Counted from the first letter of the stretch, positions 26,101 through 36,382 are shown. The stretch is 64,000 nt of DNA from Cloeon dipterum (GCF_949628265.1 NC_088789.1:6626886-6690885); one strand, 5' to 3'. Notes: generated by a model not told the origin, from the sequence alone. Translations and numbers: made by a program.

Positions 26101-27811
26101 GTCCTTCTCAACAGGCGTGGCACTTCTCAAGGCAGTTTGCATGGCCGGCGCCTGCCTCTCAGAACAGGGAACTGAAAATAAGAACAGTTAGAACGGTTGC
26201 AAACAATAAATACAACAATTTTCTCAACCCGGCTGATACTACAGGCGAGACACGAGTGTCATGCGGGTTGCCAGCAGCCAAGAACTTTTAATAGCACTGA
26301 TACAGCAAGCCAAGAGTCGAAAAATATTCCTTAAAAATCCAGGATGCAATTTAACACATTGGAAACACACTCACCAATTTCTCTGACTTCACCAGCCCCT
26401 TCAGCCCAGCTTTCAGCCTCTCCGTCTTGCTTTGCAGACGGCCCTGCACACCTTTCAACGTCCTTCTCGTCGTTCTCAGCAGACTTGGCACTTCTCAAGG
26501 CAGTTTGCATGGCCGGCGCCTGCCTCTCAAAACAGGGAACTGAAAATAAGAACAGTTAGACAGGTTGCAAACAATAAATACAACAATTTTCTCAACCCGG
26601 CTGATACTACAGGCGAGACACGAGTGTCATGCGGGTTGCCAGCAGCCAAGAACTTTTAATAGCACTGATACAGCAAGCCAAGAGTCGAAAAATATTCCTT
26701 AAAAATCCAGGATGCAATTTAACACATTGGAAACACACTCACCAATTTCTCTGACTTCACCAGCCCCTTCAGCCCAGCTTTCAGCCTCTCCGTCTTGCTT
26801 TGCAGACGGCCCTGCACACCTTTCAACGTCCTTCTCGTCGTTCTCAGCAGACTTGGCACTTCTCAAGGCAGTTTGCATGGCCGGCGCCTGCCTCTCAAAA
26901 CAGGGAACTGAAAATAAGAACAGTTAGACAGGTTGCAAACAATAAATACAACAATTTTCTCAACCCGGCTGATACTACAGGCGAGACACGTGTGTCATGC
27001 GGGCTGCCAACAGCCAAGGACTTTTAATAGCACTGATACAGCAAGCCAAGAGTCGAAAAATATTCCTTAAAAATCCAGGATGCAATTTAACACATTGGAA
27101 ACACACTCACCACTTTCTCTGACTTCACCAGCCCCTTCAGCCATGCACTCCACCTTGCCTACTTTTGGTCCTACAGCTAATAGACGTGCTCGCCGGCTAC
27201 TATGCTCACAATCATCTCGGGGTGCAGATTTCAATAATACTTTTCTTGCTTGCATCCTGTCAATTATTGCAATAATCATTTCACAAATTATGCGTTACAT
27301 TTATTTCTACAACTTACAGATCACTAGCCTTCTGATTAATATATGCCTTTCTTGCTTCTGCAAATTTGAGCTGACAATCCTGCAAACACATTTCCCGCTC
27401 TTTGCGCATTGCTTCATTAAAATCTGCAAGTTTCAAATAAAAAATATCAAAACAGAAATCATTGAAATACATTTTAAAAAATAAAACATACTCACCACCA
27501 ACAAACATAACCAGCTCAAGTGTATCTCCCGGTGACCGAGGCCGGATAAAGTCACCTTCGCAACTGGCATCAACCACTTTAACTTTTAGGCCATTCTTTG
27601 GGCTGAAAGTTACACCATACCTGACAGCCTGCAATTTGAAAACAAAGTAATTTCTTAGACCTTCTAACAGGAACAAAAAATGCAACGCGCTGCACAATAA
27701 ATCTTATAAATAAAAATTCTGATCTGCTGGAAACACCTAAATTAAGACAATAACTATTCTGTTAATTAAGTTTACCTTTAGCAGGTCAATCCGCGTCCTT
27801 GCTTTCCTCAT
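19570..27811 (-). CDS. Giant tyrosine recombinase with zinc fingers, repeat-exon array and AT-hook tail
   Basis: More than 20 exons, about 1,700 residues. Order: a 12-codon first exon (MRKARTRIDLLK), a module at 27628-27500, a helical exon near 27430-27320, a short exon, then seven 52-55-codon repeat exons (27172-24553), an acidic exon (24329-24070), small exons at 23970-23580, an unrecognised module (23515-22990) and the main exon 22930-21460. The main exon has two CxxC...H fingers (CLYCPKWSHGNMQRHIRLVH; CMLCHSIL) and the box I arginine in FNGRRTNEAA. Exon 21228-20750 carries RPRYLRTT and MGHEMNVHDRYYELP, supplying the later Arg, His and nucleophilic Tyr. Catalytic signatures fit tyrosine recombinases of the Crypton/phage-integrase type. 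The tail is Ser- and Lys/Arg-rich with an AT-hook (KRGRPPK). In the HxxR position an Arg appears. The exact 3' end and a few splice choices are uncertain. Confidence 0.7.
19797..20719 (-). repeat. Internal duplication of a two-exon tail unit in the recombinase gene
   Basis: Exons near 20312-20217 and 19912-19800 are clear duplicates (SGRAPPSTSGGLSKQA versus SGGAPPETSGKVNKQA). The exons before each of them (20715-20379 and 20158-19965) share a Ser-run followed by PSTSKA. The later copy holds a (CTG)n/(CAG)n run at about 20083-20105 encoding polyserine. Confidence 0.7.
24490..27142 (-). repeat. Tandem array of 359/368-bp units, each carrying one in-frame exon
   Basis: Seven full units plus one truncated unit. 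Each holds a branch/acceptor region ending TTATTTTCAG, an exon of 165 nt (type a) or 156 nt (type b), and a GTGAGTG donor. Both exon lengths are multiples of three, with phase 1 at both ends, so any number can be joined in frame. The encoded repeat begins VPCFERQAPAMQTALRSA and ends GAGEVRES. In plus-strand order the units are a, b, a', a, b, a', a', then a partial copy whose acceptor half is replaced by other sequence. A second three-unit higher-order period is therefore visible. Confidence 0.9.
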
Positions 27812-27913
27812 GGTGATATTGCCCTTTTGAGTGGTTCTCTTTCAGGATGTGGCCAGATTAATAATCGCAATTTCAGCCCGCGAATCAACAAATTGGTGGC
27901 CATTAACTGAAAA

Positions 27914-27970
27914 GCGCGCAAAACTACTGAAACAGGAAACAGGATATCGCGCGTTTTCAACTTGCACCAA
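27914..27970 (-). promoter_or_regulatory. E2F/CCAAT-like promoter block of the recombinase gene
   Basis: About 100-160 bases upstream of the start codon at 27811 lie GCGCGCAAAA (27914), TCGCGCGTTTTC (27946) and CCAAT (27967). A TTTGGCGC word follows near 28021. CGCG words with A/T flanks plus CCAAT match the other promoters of the island. Confidence 0.4.
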
Positions 27971-28071
27971 TCAGGACAAGGCATGCTTCACTTGTCATAT
28001 AGCCCTTATTGTTTCAGCTAGTTTGGCGCTGACTTTTGATTTACATCAATGCGACAATAAATGACCAGCCA

Positions 28072-28440
28072 TCTGCCCAATCCATTTTCCATGCTCTACT
28101 TAGAGATTCTGAGTTGCAAATATTAAACAATCGACAAAACACTGTTTAAAATATATTTTTTCAGCAACTATAGACCTTCCGGGATGTTAATACCACAAAA
28201 ACCATTGGGTAAATAAAGCACAAAAGCTTCTTTAAAATCACTAACAAAATAATTTTATGAGGAATATATGCATTAAAGATTCAAAGCAAACACATTATTC
28301 ATGAAATGCCTTCACCAAAGTCAATTTATTAAAATAATTTGAAGCATAATAATAGCAAAAATTTTCTCAACTAGCCATGCGCACACCATAAATTAAAGTT
28401 CAAGGGCCCAAACAAATTAAAATCAAGCACATTGCAAGCA
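28072..28440. other. Spacer without a gene
   Basis: AT-rich spacer between the recombinase promoter and the 3' end of the next gene. One CGGGATG word occurs near 28180. Nothing else was recognised. Confidence 0.5.
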
Positions 28441-28442
28441 GA

Positions 28443-29812
28443 TTACTTAAACTTTCTTCCTGGTCCCTCCTTTGCCAGCGCATCCAGCAGTTCATCGTGC
28501 TCCGGAAGACACTTCATCTTGATCATTTTCTCAATGAATGTTTCCAGCACTGCCATCAAATCCAAAAGAGCTTCGTGTTTCATCTCCAGCTCAACCAGTT
28601 CTTTCTTCACATCAACAGCCCGACAACAAATGCTGTGATTCTTGTCGTTGGAGATCTCCATACTTGAATGGGAGTCCACAATGGCCTCCTGCACTTGTTT
28701 AAATTTCACTTCAAGTGACTCCAACTCTCCTCTAACCAGGCTCATTTCCTTTCGGAGTGCTCGGACTTTATCTGAGGGATGTTCAACAAATTAGCTCCAT
28801 GCCAGAATACAATCAATTTATATTACAATGGCAACCAATCGACGGGCTTGGAGCAATGCCAGTTCCAGTGTCGATTGCAACAGATTCCAGGCTCCACCGG
28901 CTGCCGTCATACTTCAGCACTACAGACACAGCCCGCAAAGCTTCACTCATGTCTGAAATATTTAAAGTTTTAGTCAATGTTCCCCATTAAAAAACTACAA
29001 CACCTTACCTGCACCCATGTCAAGCAAGACCTCATCCAGCAAAATATTCGGCCAAAATCCCTGGCGTTCGATGTCAAATTTTTCATGGATTACTTGGCCT
29101 CCGGTTCCCACTGAATCACATGTGTCCTGCTTGTCACAGTGTTGGTCAACTCTAGCTTCTTTGCTGCTCCCAGCGCCACTTCCGTAAACTGTCGGTTCAC
29201 TTTCTTGGATATTAAATTCTTCTACATCTTTCCTATACTGGTTCTCAACAACCCGACAGCAAAACCTACCATAAAACAATACACAATACAAATTGGTTAA
29301 TAACTATTTATTTATATCATTACCTCTTGACTCGGCCATCAGCGCCACTACCATCAGCCTCAGCCTTCTGCGACGCCTTTTCGATGAACTCAGTAATGCG
29401 ATTCGGGTAACGCATAAAATTTTCCTTCCAAGTGTACGCGTCACTTGCCCCTGCAAACATTCAATTTACAAAAAAAAAGTCGCATCAATAAAAAATAAAT
29501 AAAAACTAACTTCCAATGTAAATCATCATCTCCTCCTCATCATCTTCAGGTCTAATTAATCCACCAATAAATCCATTCATAGCAGGTCGAACAAACAGAC
29601 TGCATTTATCATTGCAGGTAACCGCAAATGGATAATTCTGCAATGGCAAATAACCTAATTAATTCTAAAATACAGTACAAAATGCTAAAAATCAAATCTA
29701 TCTACATAATCAAAACTATCCACGATCAATAAATAAATGCTACGCTTTTCATTAGACATCTATATTTCCTGCTTACCATGATTGAATCTATTCTGCTTAT
29801 TGGTTTGCTCAT
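28443..29812 (-). CDS. Two-module protein sharing the recombinase N-terminus, with a coiled-coil C-terminus
   Basis: Six exons: 29812-29777, 29637-29511, 29450-29334, 29265-29009, 28952-28836, 28771-28443; about 325 residues. The first exon is exactly 12 codons (MSKPISRIDSIM, phase 0). It joins a module (NYPFAVTCNDKCSLF ... IRPEDDEEEMMIYIG) that aligns with the same two exons of the recombinase gene (RIDLLK; IRPRSPGDTLELVMFVGG). The middle is acidic and polar. The last exon begins after a phase-1 intron and is a coiled coil (MSLVRGELESLEVKFKQVQE). The shared module could be a common interaction or assembly domain. No catalytic motif is seen. The function is unknown. Confidence 0.7.
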
Positions 29813-30159
29813 CTCTTAATATCGTAGTTTCTCTAGGGATATACAATTCTTCTCGCCTAATAATCAAGGATTAGGATTCAAAATCAGTCTCGTTCAACCC
29901 GTACAACGTTCTCTTGCTGATAATGTGAGTGTAACTGCATAGCAATGGCGGAAAAAACAAAACACACGCGTTATCCATACAACTACGAAAATCAGTTTAA
30001 TTATAATCACAGTGCTTAGCCACAATTAAATTGATTTCTATTTCAAGGGTGTCAATATATTATTCAGCAGACGGTAATTATTGCCCAACACTAGTGAAAA
30101 AATTATTAATGCAAAATTTTAACTCGCATTCACAATTATTTTTAAACACTAAAAGTTGT

Positions 30160-30200
30160 CCCGCCAAATTCAGCCGACGCGCGAAATTGATATTGGCGCC
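30160..30200. promoter_or_regulatory. E2F/CCAAT-like block between divergent genes
   Basis: CCCGCCAAATT, then GCGCGAAATT and ATTGGCGCC within 41 bases. CCCGCCAAA is the reverse complement of a canonical E2F site (TTTGGCGGG). The same arrangement recurs at 32269-32305 and 34111-34157. It may serve the minus-strand gene at 29812 and the plus-strand gene with a noncoding first exon ending near 30304. Confidence 0.55.
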
Positions 30201-30850
30201 AACACCACCACACACCGCTCGCAGCACTCACTCAACAGCTCAACACACACTTTTGCTTGTTACGCTCATCCAGCAACAACATCTTTACTAGCTGCGCATA
30301 AATTGTGAGTAATTTTTCTAGAATATATTATTGCATGTTCAATTAATTCTTAACACACAATTACGATTTCGGTTTCTTATATTACAATAACACTTCCATT
30401 TATTGATTTGGACATCCCGATTAGATAAATGCATTATTTCAACATTTATGTAATTATGTACATAACATGCATTATACGCTAAATTATGTATGAATATTAC
30501 TTCTTACTCACGGGGTGTAATGTTCACTGTTACTTAAACCTATATCTGGCATTGCATTTACTTCAATTCAATTCTGATTATTTTCAAACATTTAATTCAC
30601 GAGTTTTATTAAAATCATAAATTAAATTTTCATTCATATTATATAACATACAATTTCTTGATTCACAACAAAAAGCAACGCTTGCAGCATTACACACCCC
30701 GAAAGTAAATAATAATGCGCTTAAAACTTTGATAAAAACACTAATACATAAATATGTTACATCCATTTGACTCACAACTAATATCTCCATCATGCAAATT
30801 CAATTTCTGACAATTTTTACAGCCTACTTTTCAAACTGTGGCCACATATT

Positions 30851-31535
30851 ATGTCCGGGATGCAAGATAACAACACCTCCAACAGTGCCAAAACACCATC
30901 CAGACATAGCATCGGCTCCTGGCATGATGACTGGAGTGAGGAAATGAAACAACACGTTGACTATGAGTATCTGCGGCGTAAGTTACAATCCACTTAAAAC
31001 TATTCCAAATTTTTCTTTGATCGCGTATCTCTTCCAACCAGGGGGCCTCAGAGAACCTCTGGGTAAAGGCTCGACAGTCACAGTAAATTACTCAGGCAAC
31101 CCTTTGGTCGCCACCAGCATTGAACTTACAGGAGTGACTCATTCCAGTCAGCATCAGCAGACAGAGCTGTGCGCATCTGCAGCTGGTAATTGTGTTTCGT
31201 ATAATTCACTCGCAGCCATTTAAATTAATTTCATCTCTACAGAATCCATCGCTAAATCCAAGCACACCATTTCCAAAATCATCCGGCATATGCATCGCAT
31301 CGAGCACGACCTTTGCCTGACTCAGAGGGAGCTGATCCGGGCTGCAGATGAGGAATCTCGCACCGTGAATGCCACAGAGGCCATCAACAAAATGCTTGAG
31401 GACCTTCTGCTGCAGCGAAAAAAAATCAATGGACAAATTGATAATGCAGTAGATGCTGCGACTCGTCTTGAGCGCATCATTGCCTCATTGTCAGAGCCCA
31501 AAGCAAAGGCAGTCCATCAAAAAGCCAAAATTTAA
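30851..31535 (+). CDS. Small coiled-coil protein, paralogue 1
   Basis: Three coding exons (30851-30977, 31042-31185, 31243-31535) follow a noncoding exon whose donor is at about 30304 and whose acceptor is at about 30821. About 188 residues. The first exon is polar and probably disordered (MSGMQDNNTSNSAKTPS), the second is Thr/Ser-rich, and the last is a long helix (ESIAKSKHTISKIIRH ... LERIIASLSE) ending in a basic tail. The last exon begins in phase 1 at E-S-I-A, the same boundary as in the two following genes, so the three are paralogues. No known family was recognised. A role in self-assembly or as an adaptor is possible. Confidence 0.75.
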
Positions 31536-31539
31536 GATT

Positions 31540-32260
31540 CATTTTAAGTTTTTCAAGTGCCACTGCTGGCAGTTTATATGAGTTTGTAATAACAGTTTAT
31601 TCGTCTTTCTCGGGCTGACGCAAATGTATTTTTTTTTAGATATTACCCGACTGCTTGTCAAAACAATCCTTTGTAATTTTTTTTTCATAGTAATTTTGTC
31701 TAAACAGCTTTTTCTAATTTTCTACAATTTCTTGACTAAAACGACATCCCGTCTGATGTAACATCGATTATTTTGCATTAAAAATATTTTTTGTAAACAC
31801 AATTTTCTTCACACCCTGTTTAATTAATATTTAAACCGACAATTTTTAATTCAATCGTGTCCGAAAAACTATACGGCACACGATTGTCATCAAAACAATA
31901 AAATTTATTACACTTTCACAGTTCTTAGCTCCTATTAAGGCATTACGTAATTTTGTCAAGACACAATCTAATTACTTTTACAGCATTACCTTCATTAGAA
32001 TATCAACCCTCAACTAGCAACAATCAATCACTGATTTATTGTCACATAACTATTTCTTTTGCCACCTAATTTGACCATTACAGATTCAATTCATCTCTAA
32101 TGACGCGATTTCTAGCATAATGATTTGGTTCAACACAATTTTTTTAAATAATAGTCATTGCTTCAACAATTAAAAAGCATTATAAACGTTAAAAAATAAT
32201 AATAAAACACGCTATTATTTGCAATCAATTCACTGGTTTTTCCCCAAATCTTACAGTCTA
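31540..32260. other. Spacer without a gene
   Basis: 3' flank of the preceding gene (AATAAA-type words) and AT-rich spacer. It contains CGGGCTG (31610) and CATCCCG (31744) words. No coding frame is supported. Confidence 0.5.
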
Positions 32261-32268
32261 AACACATC

Positions 32269-32305
32269 CCGCCCAAATTCAAGCTTCGCGCGCGATTTTG
32301 ATTGG
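32269..32305 (+). promoter_or_regulatory. E2F/CCAAT-like promoter block of paralogue 2
   Basis: CCCGCCCAAATTC followed by CGCGCGCGATTTTGATTGG (reverse CCAAT). It is positioned upstream of a noncoding exon whose donor GTAAGT is at about 32436. The order and spacing match 30160-30200 and 34111-34157. Confidence 0.55.
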
Positions 32306-32894
32306 TCCTAAAAATAACGCTCCATCCATAAAGCCTCCACGCCCACACAGCACCACAGCAACACACAGCACCAGAACCGCATGCCGCTAACAAACAGTTA
32401 ATCCAATCGCATCCGCCAGAACGACAAGAACTCCATGTAAGTTATTATCAAATTACGCTTTTCAATATGGAACAAACACAACTTATTTGATATTGCATTA
32501 ACCCGCTACCACATTTTGATTTTACGCAGCACAACATAGACAAATTTCCACGCGCTTGCATGTCCATTAAATATTTTTTGTATTAGACTAACCTTGTTTA
32601 CGGGCTGATTTACCCATTTCCGCTTGAATTGTCAAACTTAATTTATTCAATACATGTTTCCATCAACCCGCCACACACATACCATTACATAACAAACCAT
32701 TACTTTCACAAATTGAACCACCCTATTGCACATAATTAATTTCCCCGCAACTAAATTCAATTAGTAAATAAAAAAATATAACAACACAGACAATCAACAA
32801 TTTCTCCGGCAAATATTAATGTAATTCATCCCGCTTAAAATTCATATCTGCATTACAGATATTAACTGTCCTACATCATACGGGTTGTTTCAAC

Positions 32895-33413
32895 ATGAGC
32901 AAATCAGACGAAGACATGATTAACCTGGACAGCGACAGCGACATGTCGACTGCCTCCACCCTATGCTGCTGGGGTTGTTGCAACGCGCCAAGTTCGCCAA
33001 CAGCAGCGGCCTCCAAACAGCTTTGTGATGAGGACTGCATCAAGCACTTCCAGGGAGGCACAACTGTTGGAAGTAAGTTAATTTCAATTTTGTCTAGTGC
33101 AGCCTTTCATTCTCGCACCGTTACAGATTCACTCGTTAGGGCAGAGGCTGCGCTGGAAAAACTCTACGTTTCCTACAATGACTTGAACACTGAATACAAA
33201 GACGCGCAGGCTGTTCTGCGAGAAAACAGTCAGGAGACAGACTGGCTGGAAAATGCTCGAAGAAGGATCAGCATGAGGATCGAACGCCTCGTGAGGATGC
33301 GTCCCAAGATTGAACAACGGGTGAAGGACGCATCCAAGGCAGTTGTCGAGTTCGAGCAACGCCTCACCGAGTTTACGAAGCCTGCTCAAGACCTGTCCTC
33401 CGCGAGAAAATGA
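32895..33413 (+). CDS. Small coiled-coil protein, paralogue 2
   Basis: Two coding exons (32895-33072, 33127-33413), with a 5'UTR intron ending at about 32858. About 154 residues. The N-terminal exon is acidic and Ser/Asp-rich (DMINLDSDSDMST), then has a Cys cluster (CCWGCC, later C, C) and an Ala/Ser linker. The second exon starts after a phase-1 intron at N-S-L-V and is a long charged coiled coil (LEKLYVSYNDLNTEYKDAQ). Reading through the 54-base intron also stays open, so intron retention would still give a protein. It is a paralogue of its two neighbours and carries no recognised domain. Confidence 0.75.
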   Translation: MSKSDEDMINLDSDSDMSTASTLCCWGCCNAPSSPTAAASKQLCDEDCIKHFQGGTTVGSKLISILSSAAFHSRTVTDSLVRAEAALEKLYVSYNDLNTEYKDAQAVLRENSQETDWLENARRRISMRIERLVRMRPKIEQRVKDASKAVVEFEQRLTEFTKPAQDLSSARK

Positions 33414-33805
33414 TCGACAACTTTTTTGTAGTTGATTTTTTGCGGGATGTTTTTTTTATTGAAATCTTTCGGCCACATCAGCCAACACCATTGCATTGTC
33501 ACCTCATTATTTTTATTTCTGTAACTAAAATTCTTCAATTGCAACCCGACATTTGTATGTATTGTACCTTTTTAATTTTGTAATAAAATGTTCATATTAT
33601 AAATTTAATTCCTGATGCCAATTAATTGAAAACTACCAATTATAAATTACTAGAATATTTACTGCAAACACACATTGTATTCCATTTATATTACTTCCTA
33701 AAACATAATTATTTAAACTCATTCAGCTCTAACAAGCCTTCATATATGACGCTATTTACAAAAACACTGTCTGGTTTTTCCCCAATCTGAGCCTCCTCAT
33801 TTGTC

Positions 33806-34075
33806 ACCAAGAGACTCGTGAGTCTCTTCATGACAGAAACACCGCAAAGTTTGGGTGGTCTGAAGAGACTCGTGAGTCTCTTCAGGACAGAAACACCGCA
33901 AAGTTTGGGTGGTCTGAAGAGACTCGTGAGTCTCTTCAGGACAGAAACACCGCAAAGTTTGGGTGGTCTGAAGAGACTCGTGAGTCTCTTCAGGACAGAA
34001 ACACCGCAAAGTTTGGGTGGTCTAAAGACACTCACTGTCACCAAGAAACTCATGAGTCTCTTGGTGACAGTTTTT
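33806..34075. repeat. 54-bp tandem repeat with a palindromic core
   Basis: Four to five units contain GAAGAGACTCGTGAGTCTCT followed by TC, a 10-bp-arm inverted repeat with a 2-base centre, joined by AACACCGCAAAGTTTGGGTG. A decayed copy follows (CATGAGTCTCTTGGTGACAG). It sits directly upstream of the E2F-like block of paralogue 3. Related palindromes lie at 37069-37226, and one half-copy is near 4214. Confidence 0.9.
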
Positions 34076-34110
34076 TTATCCATGAGTCTCTTCAGACCAC
34101 TATGTAAAGC

Positions 34111-34157
34111 CTTTCCCGCCAAATTCAAAAAACGCGCGCGCATTTGTGATTTGCGCC
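34111..34157 (+). promoter_or_regulatory. E2F-like promoter block of paralogue 3
   Basis: TTTCCCGCCAAA is a full E2F consensus on one strand. It is followed by CGCGCGCGCATTT and GATTTGCGCC. The noncoding exon ends at the GTAAGT donor near 34282. Confidence 0.6.
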
Positions 34158-34585
34158 AAGAACACCACTGCAACCACACCTTTTGCACAGCACAGAGCAG
34201 TACCACTTACTATTCAGCCATTGCAAAACGCACTCGCAAACAACAACATCCACTGAATAACGTGAATCACCAATAAATCCGTGTAAGTTTATCTCATGAT
34301 ATCCTTCCTTCATCAATTACATACTGCCACCACGAATGTATTTCTCTACATAACTGTTTCCTTGCGGGCTGTTTAAGTAAATTTCATATTTCATCTTATG
34401 ACTTTCTTTCTTAATTAACATGTTTAAATCATCTCCACATACATAACATACCATTCTTTACATATACATGATCAACCAGCTTATGCAAATAATTACTTTC
34501 AGCCCGCACAAGCACATAATGATTAAAAGCCATAACAAAACATTCACATTTATCCCACCTTTGCAGCCAAGATAATTTATTCGGG

Positions 34586-35002
34586 ATGTCTGCCATGCAA
34601 CGTTTGTACTCTGACGACAACTTCCAACACAAGGGGAATCCTACTAACATGGATCCCTGCCAAAACACGGAGGGTAACTTCGCAGCTTCTGAGCACCAGC
34701 AATTGCAAGCCAGGTGCTCTTCAGCTAAAGGTAAATGTTCTTTATTTCAAGTATTGTCGCCATTTAATTACATGTCTATTACAGCATCAATTGCAACTTG
34801 TGAGAGGGCAATTAAAACATTCTACCGCAGACTTGACAACATTCAAGCTGACCTGTCCAACAAACACGTTGACTACGCCGGAAAGTTCCGTGAAATTGAT
34901 CAAGTACAAAGAGAGATCAACGCCATGTACAGGAAACAGCGCAAGCTCAGGGAGGAGCTGGTTGGGCTCGATGCCCGTGTAAAGTTGCACCAGATGCAAT
35001 GA
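34586..35002 (+). CDS. Small coiled-coil protein, paralogue 3
   Basis: Two coding exons (34586-34730, 34785-35002) after a 5'UTR intron (about 34282-34566). About 120 residues. The first exon is polar and likely disordered (MSAMQRLYSDDNFQHKG). The second starts after a phase-1 intron at A-S-I-A and forms a coiled coil (CERAIKTFYRRLDNIQADL ... REINAMYRKQRKLREELVG). The shared architecture with the two upstream genes (promoter block, 5'UTR intron, disordered exon, phase-1 intron, helix exon) marks a tandemly expanded family. The start codon is part of a CGGGATG word at 34582-34588. Confidence 0.75.
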   Translation: MSAMQRLYSDDNFQHKGNPTNMDPCQNTEGNFAASEHQQLQARCSSAKGKCSLFQVLSPFNYMSITASIATCERAIKTFYRRLDNIQADLSNKHVDYAGKFREIDQVQREINAMYRKQRKLREELVGLDARVKLHQMQ

Positions 35003-35520
35003 GACACTTTGAGAGGCAGTTGACCTCAAAGGGAGGCGCATGTCGAGGTGCACCCTTCAAATAATAGTGCACTCATTCTGTTTCAAAATTTTTGATAAAT
35101 TTTCTTTTTCTCGGTATGAAACTAATTATTACCATACGGGATGTTTCTGATTTGCACATGTGTAAAGGCTTATAGGCAATTGTATCACACACTTTCTTAT
35201 AAATTTATAAATATTTGTAGCTCTTTTCATCGGAATGCAACCCGGGTAGTGTACCGCCATTGAATTCAATAAAACATTGTTTTTCAAATTTCACTTCCCT
35301 ATTATCTTTTAATGTCAGCCACCAATTCCAGTTTTATATACAACAACCCGACCACCACACTGCAAAAACCCACTCGAAAAAAAATAAATCCAAGACAAAA
35401 GCATCCAACTACAAAAGGATTGTCACCACTAGCCGACAATTTACAATAAAAATGATCGAAAATAATCTTCCTGCATTACAAAGCAAACCACACACTTTAC
35501 AAGAATGATCACCCCGTCTA

Positions 35521-35977
35521 TTAGTTGAAGATCGGTCTCCTTCTCTTTGGCACTGGGCCTCTTGCACATGCAGCCAATTTCGCCAACTCTAACCTAAAAG
35601 ATAATTCATATATCAGTCTCACTATACAATTTAATAATTGCTTTTTATTACTGCCAGTCCTCCACAAGAATTTGCATTGATTGCCGAACTGCAACATATG
35701 ATAGCTCGGGCACACTTCCTGGAAGATGATCCTCTGTTTCACTGAAAATAATAATTTTCAATTACATAAATTTTCTCAGCAACATCAATACATACCTGCT
35801 GCCAACTGGCATTGTCTGTTCCTTCGGGCTGTCAAACTCTAAAAAGATGTCCTGGTCAGAGTCCGAATCTTCGCTGCTCAGGTCATCCCTCAATTTGGAA
35901 TCAACGTCCGAACTCTGTTGTTTGGCTTCAGTTGGCTTCTCCAACGCGCACTCTTCCGCAGCATCAGTGTCTTCCAT
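35521..35977 (-). CDS. Small acidic protein with a basic C-terminal tail
   Basis: Three exons (35977-35796, 35741-35652, 35593-35521) with phase-2 joins, about 114 residues. The N-terminal half is strongly acidic (DDLSSEDSDSDQDIFLEFD). The middle is a short helix (VPELSYVAVRQSMQILVEDW). The C-terminus, RGPVPKRRRPIFN, looks like a nuclear localisation signal. A Met ten codons upstream is an alternative start. It is convergent with paralogue 3. No family was recognised; a nuclear adaptor or chromatin-linked role is a guess. Confidence 0.6.
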
Positions 35978-36382
35978 CTCCCTACTGATTGTGAACAATA
36001 TAATTTCCATATTTTGATAACTTCACTCATTGGGCCACAAAAACACAATGAAAACATTCAAAAATATTTCTGTCTCCATAACTACTCACAACACACAACA
36101 CACAATGAGGCTTCGGCTGCATGGTCTCACCAACTATGATTGTAACTCTTGGCACGGGATACACAACTTTCACCAGCTGCAATTTGGTCCTTCACGGCAC
36201 CGACACATTTATCTAACTCAACCCGGACACGATTTGTCACAAAATTTGTCTTGTAAATGTGTCACAAAATAACGCATGAATCATCTATTGCAAAATAAAA
36301 ATTAAATTTGCGGGCTGCAATGCATCTCTGTTCTTCACATTATTTTAACAAATTCAAAGCTTTAAAATTATCAATAAACGAG

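Noticed and set aside
24522-27027. Plus-strand frames repeated in the 359/368-bp array (MQFNTLETHSP..., MQTALHTFQRP...)
   Set aside because: They are antisense shadows of the minus-strand exons, which have consensus splice sites and frame-preserving lengths.
24490-27142. CRISPR-like regular repetition
   Set aside because: Units are hundreds of bases long with no short repeat/spacer pattern, and the genome is animal.
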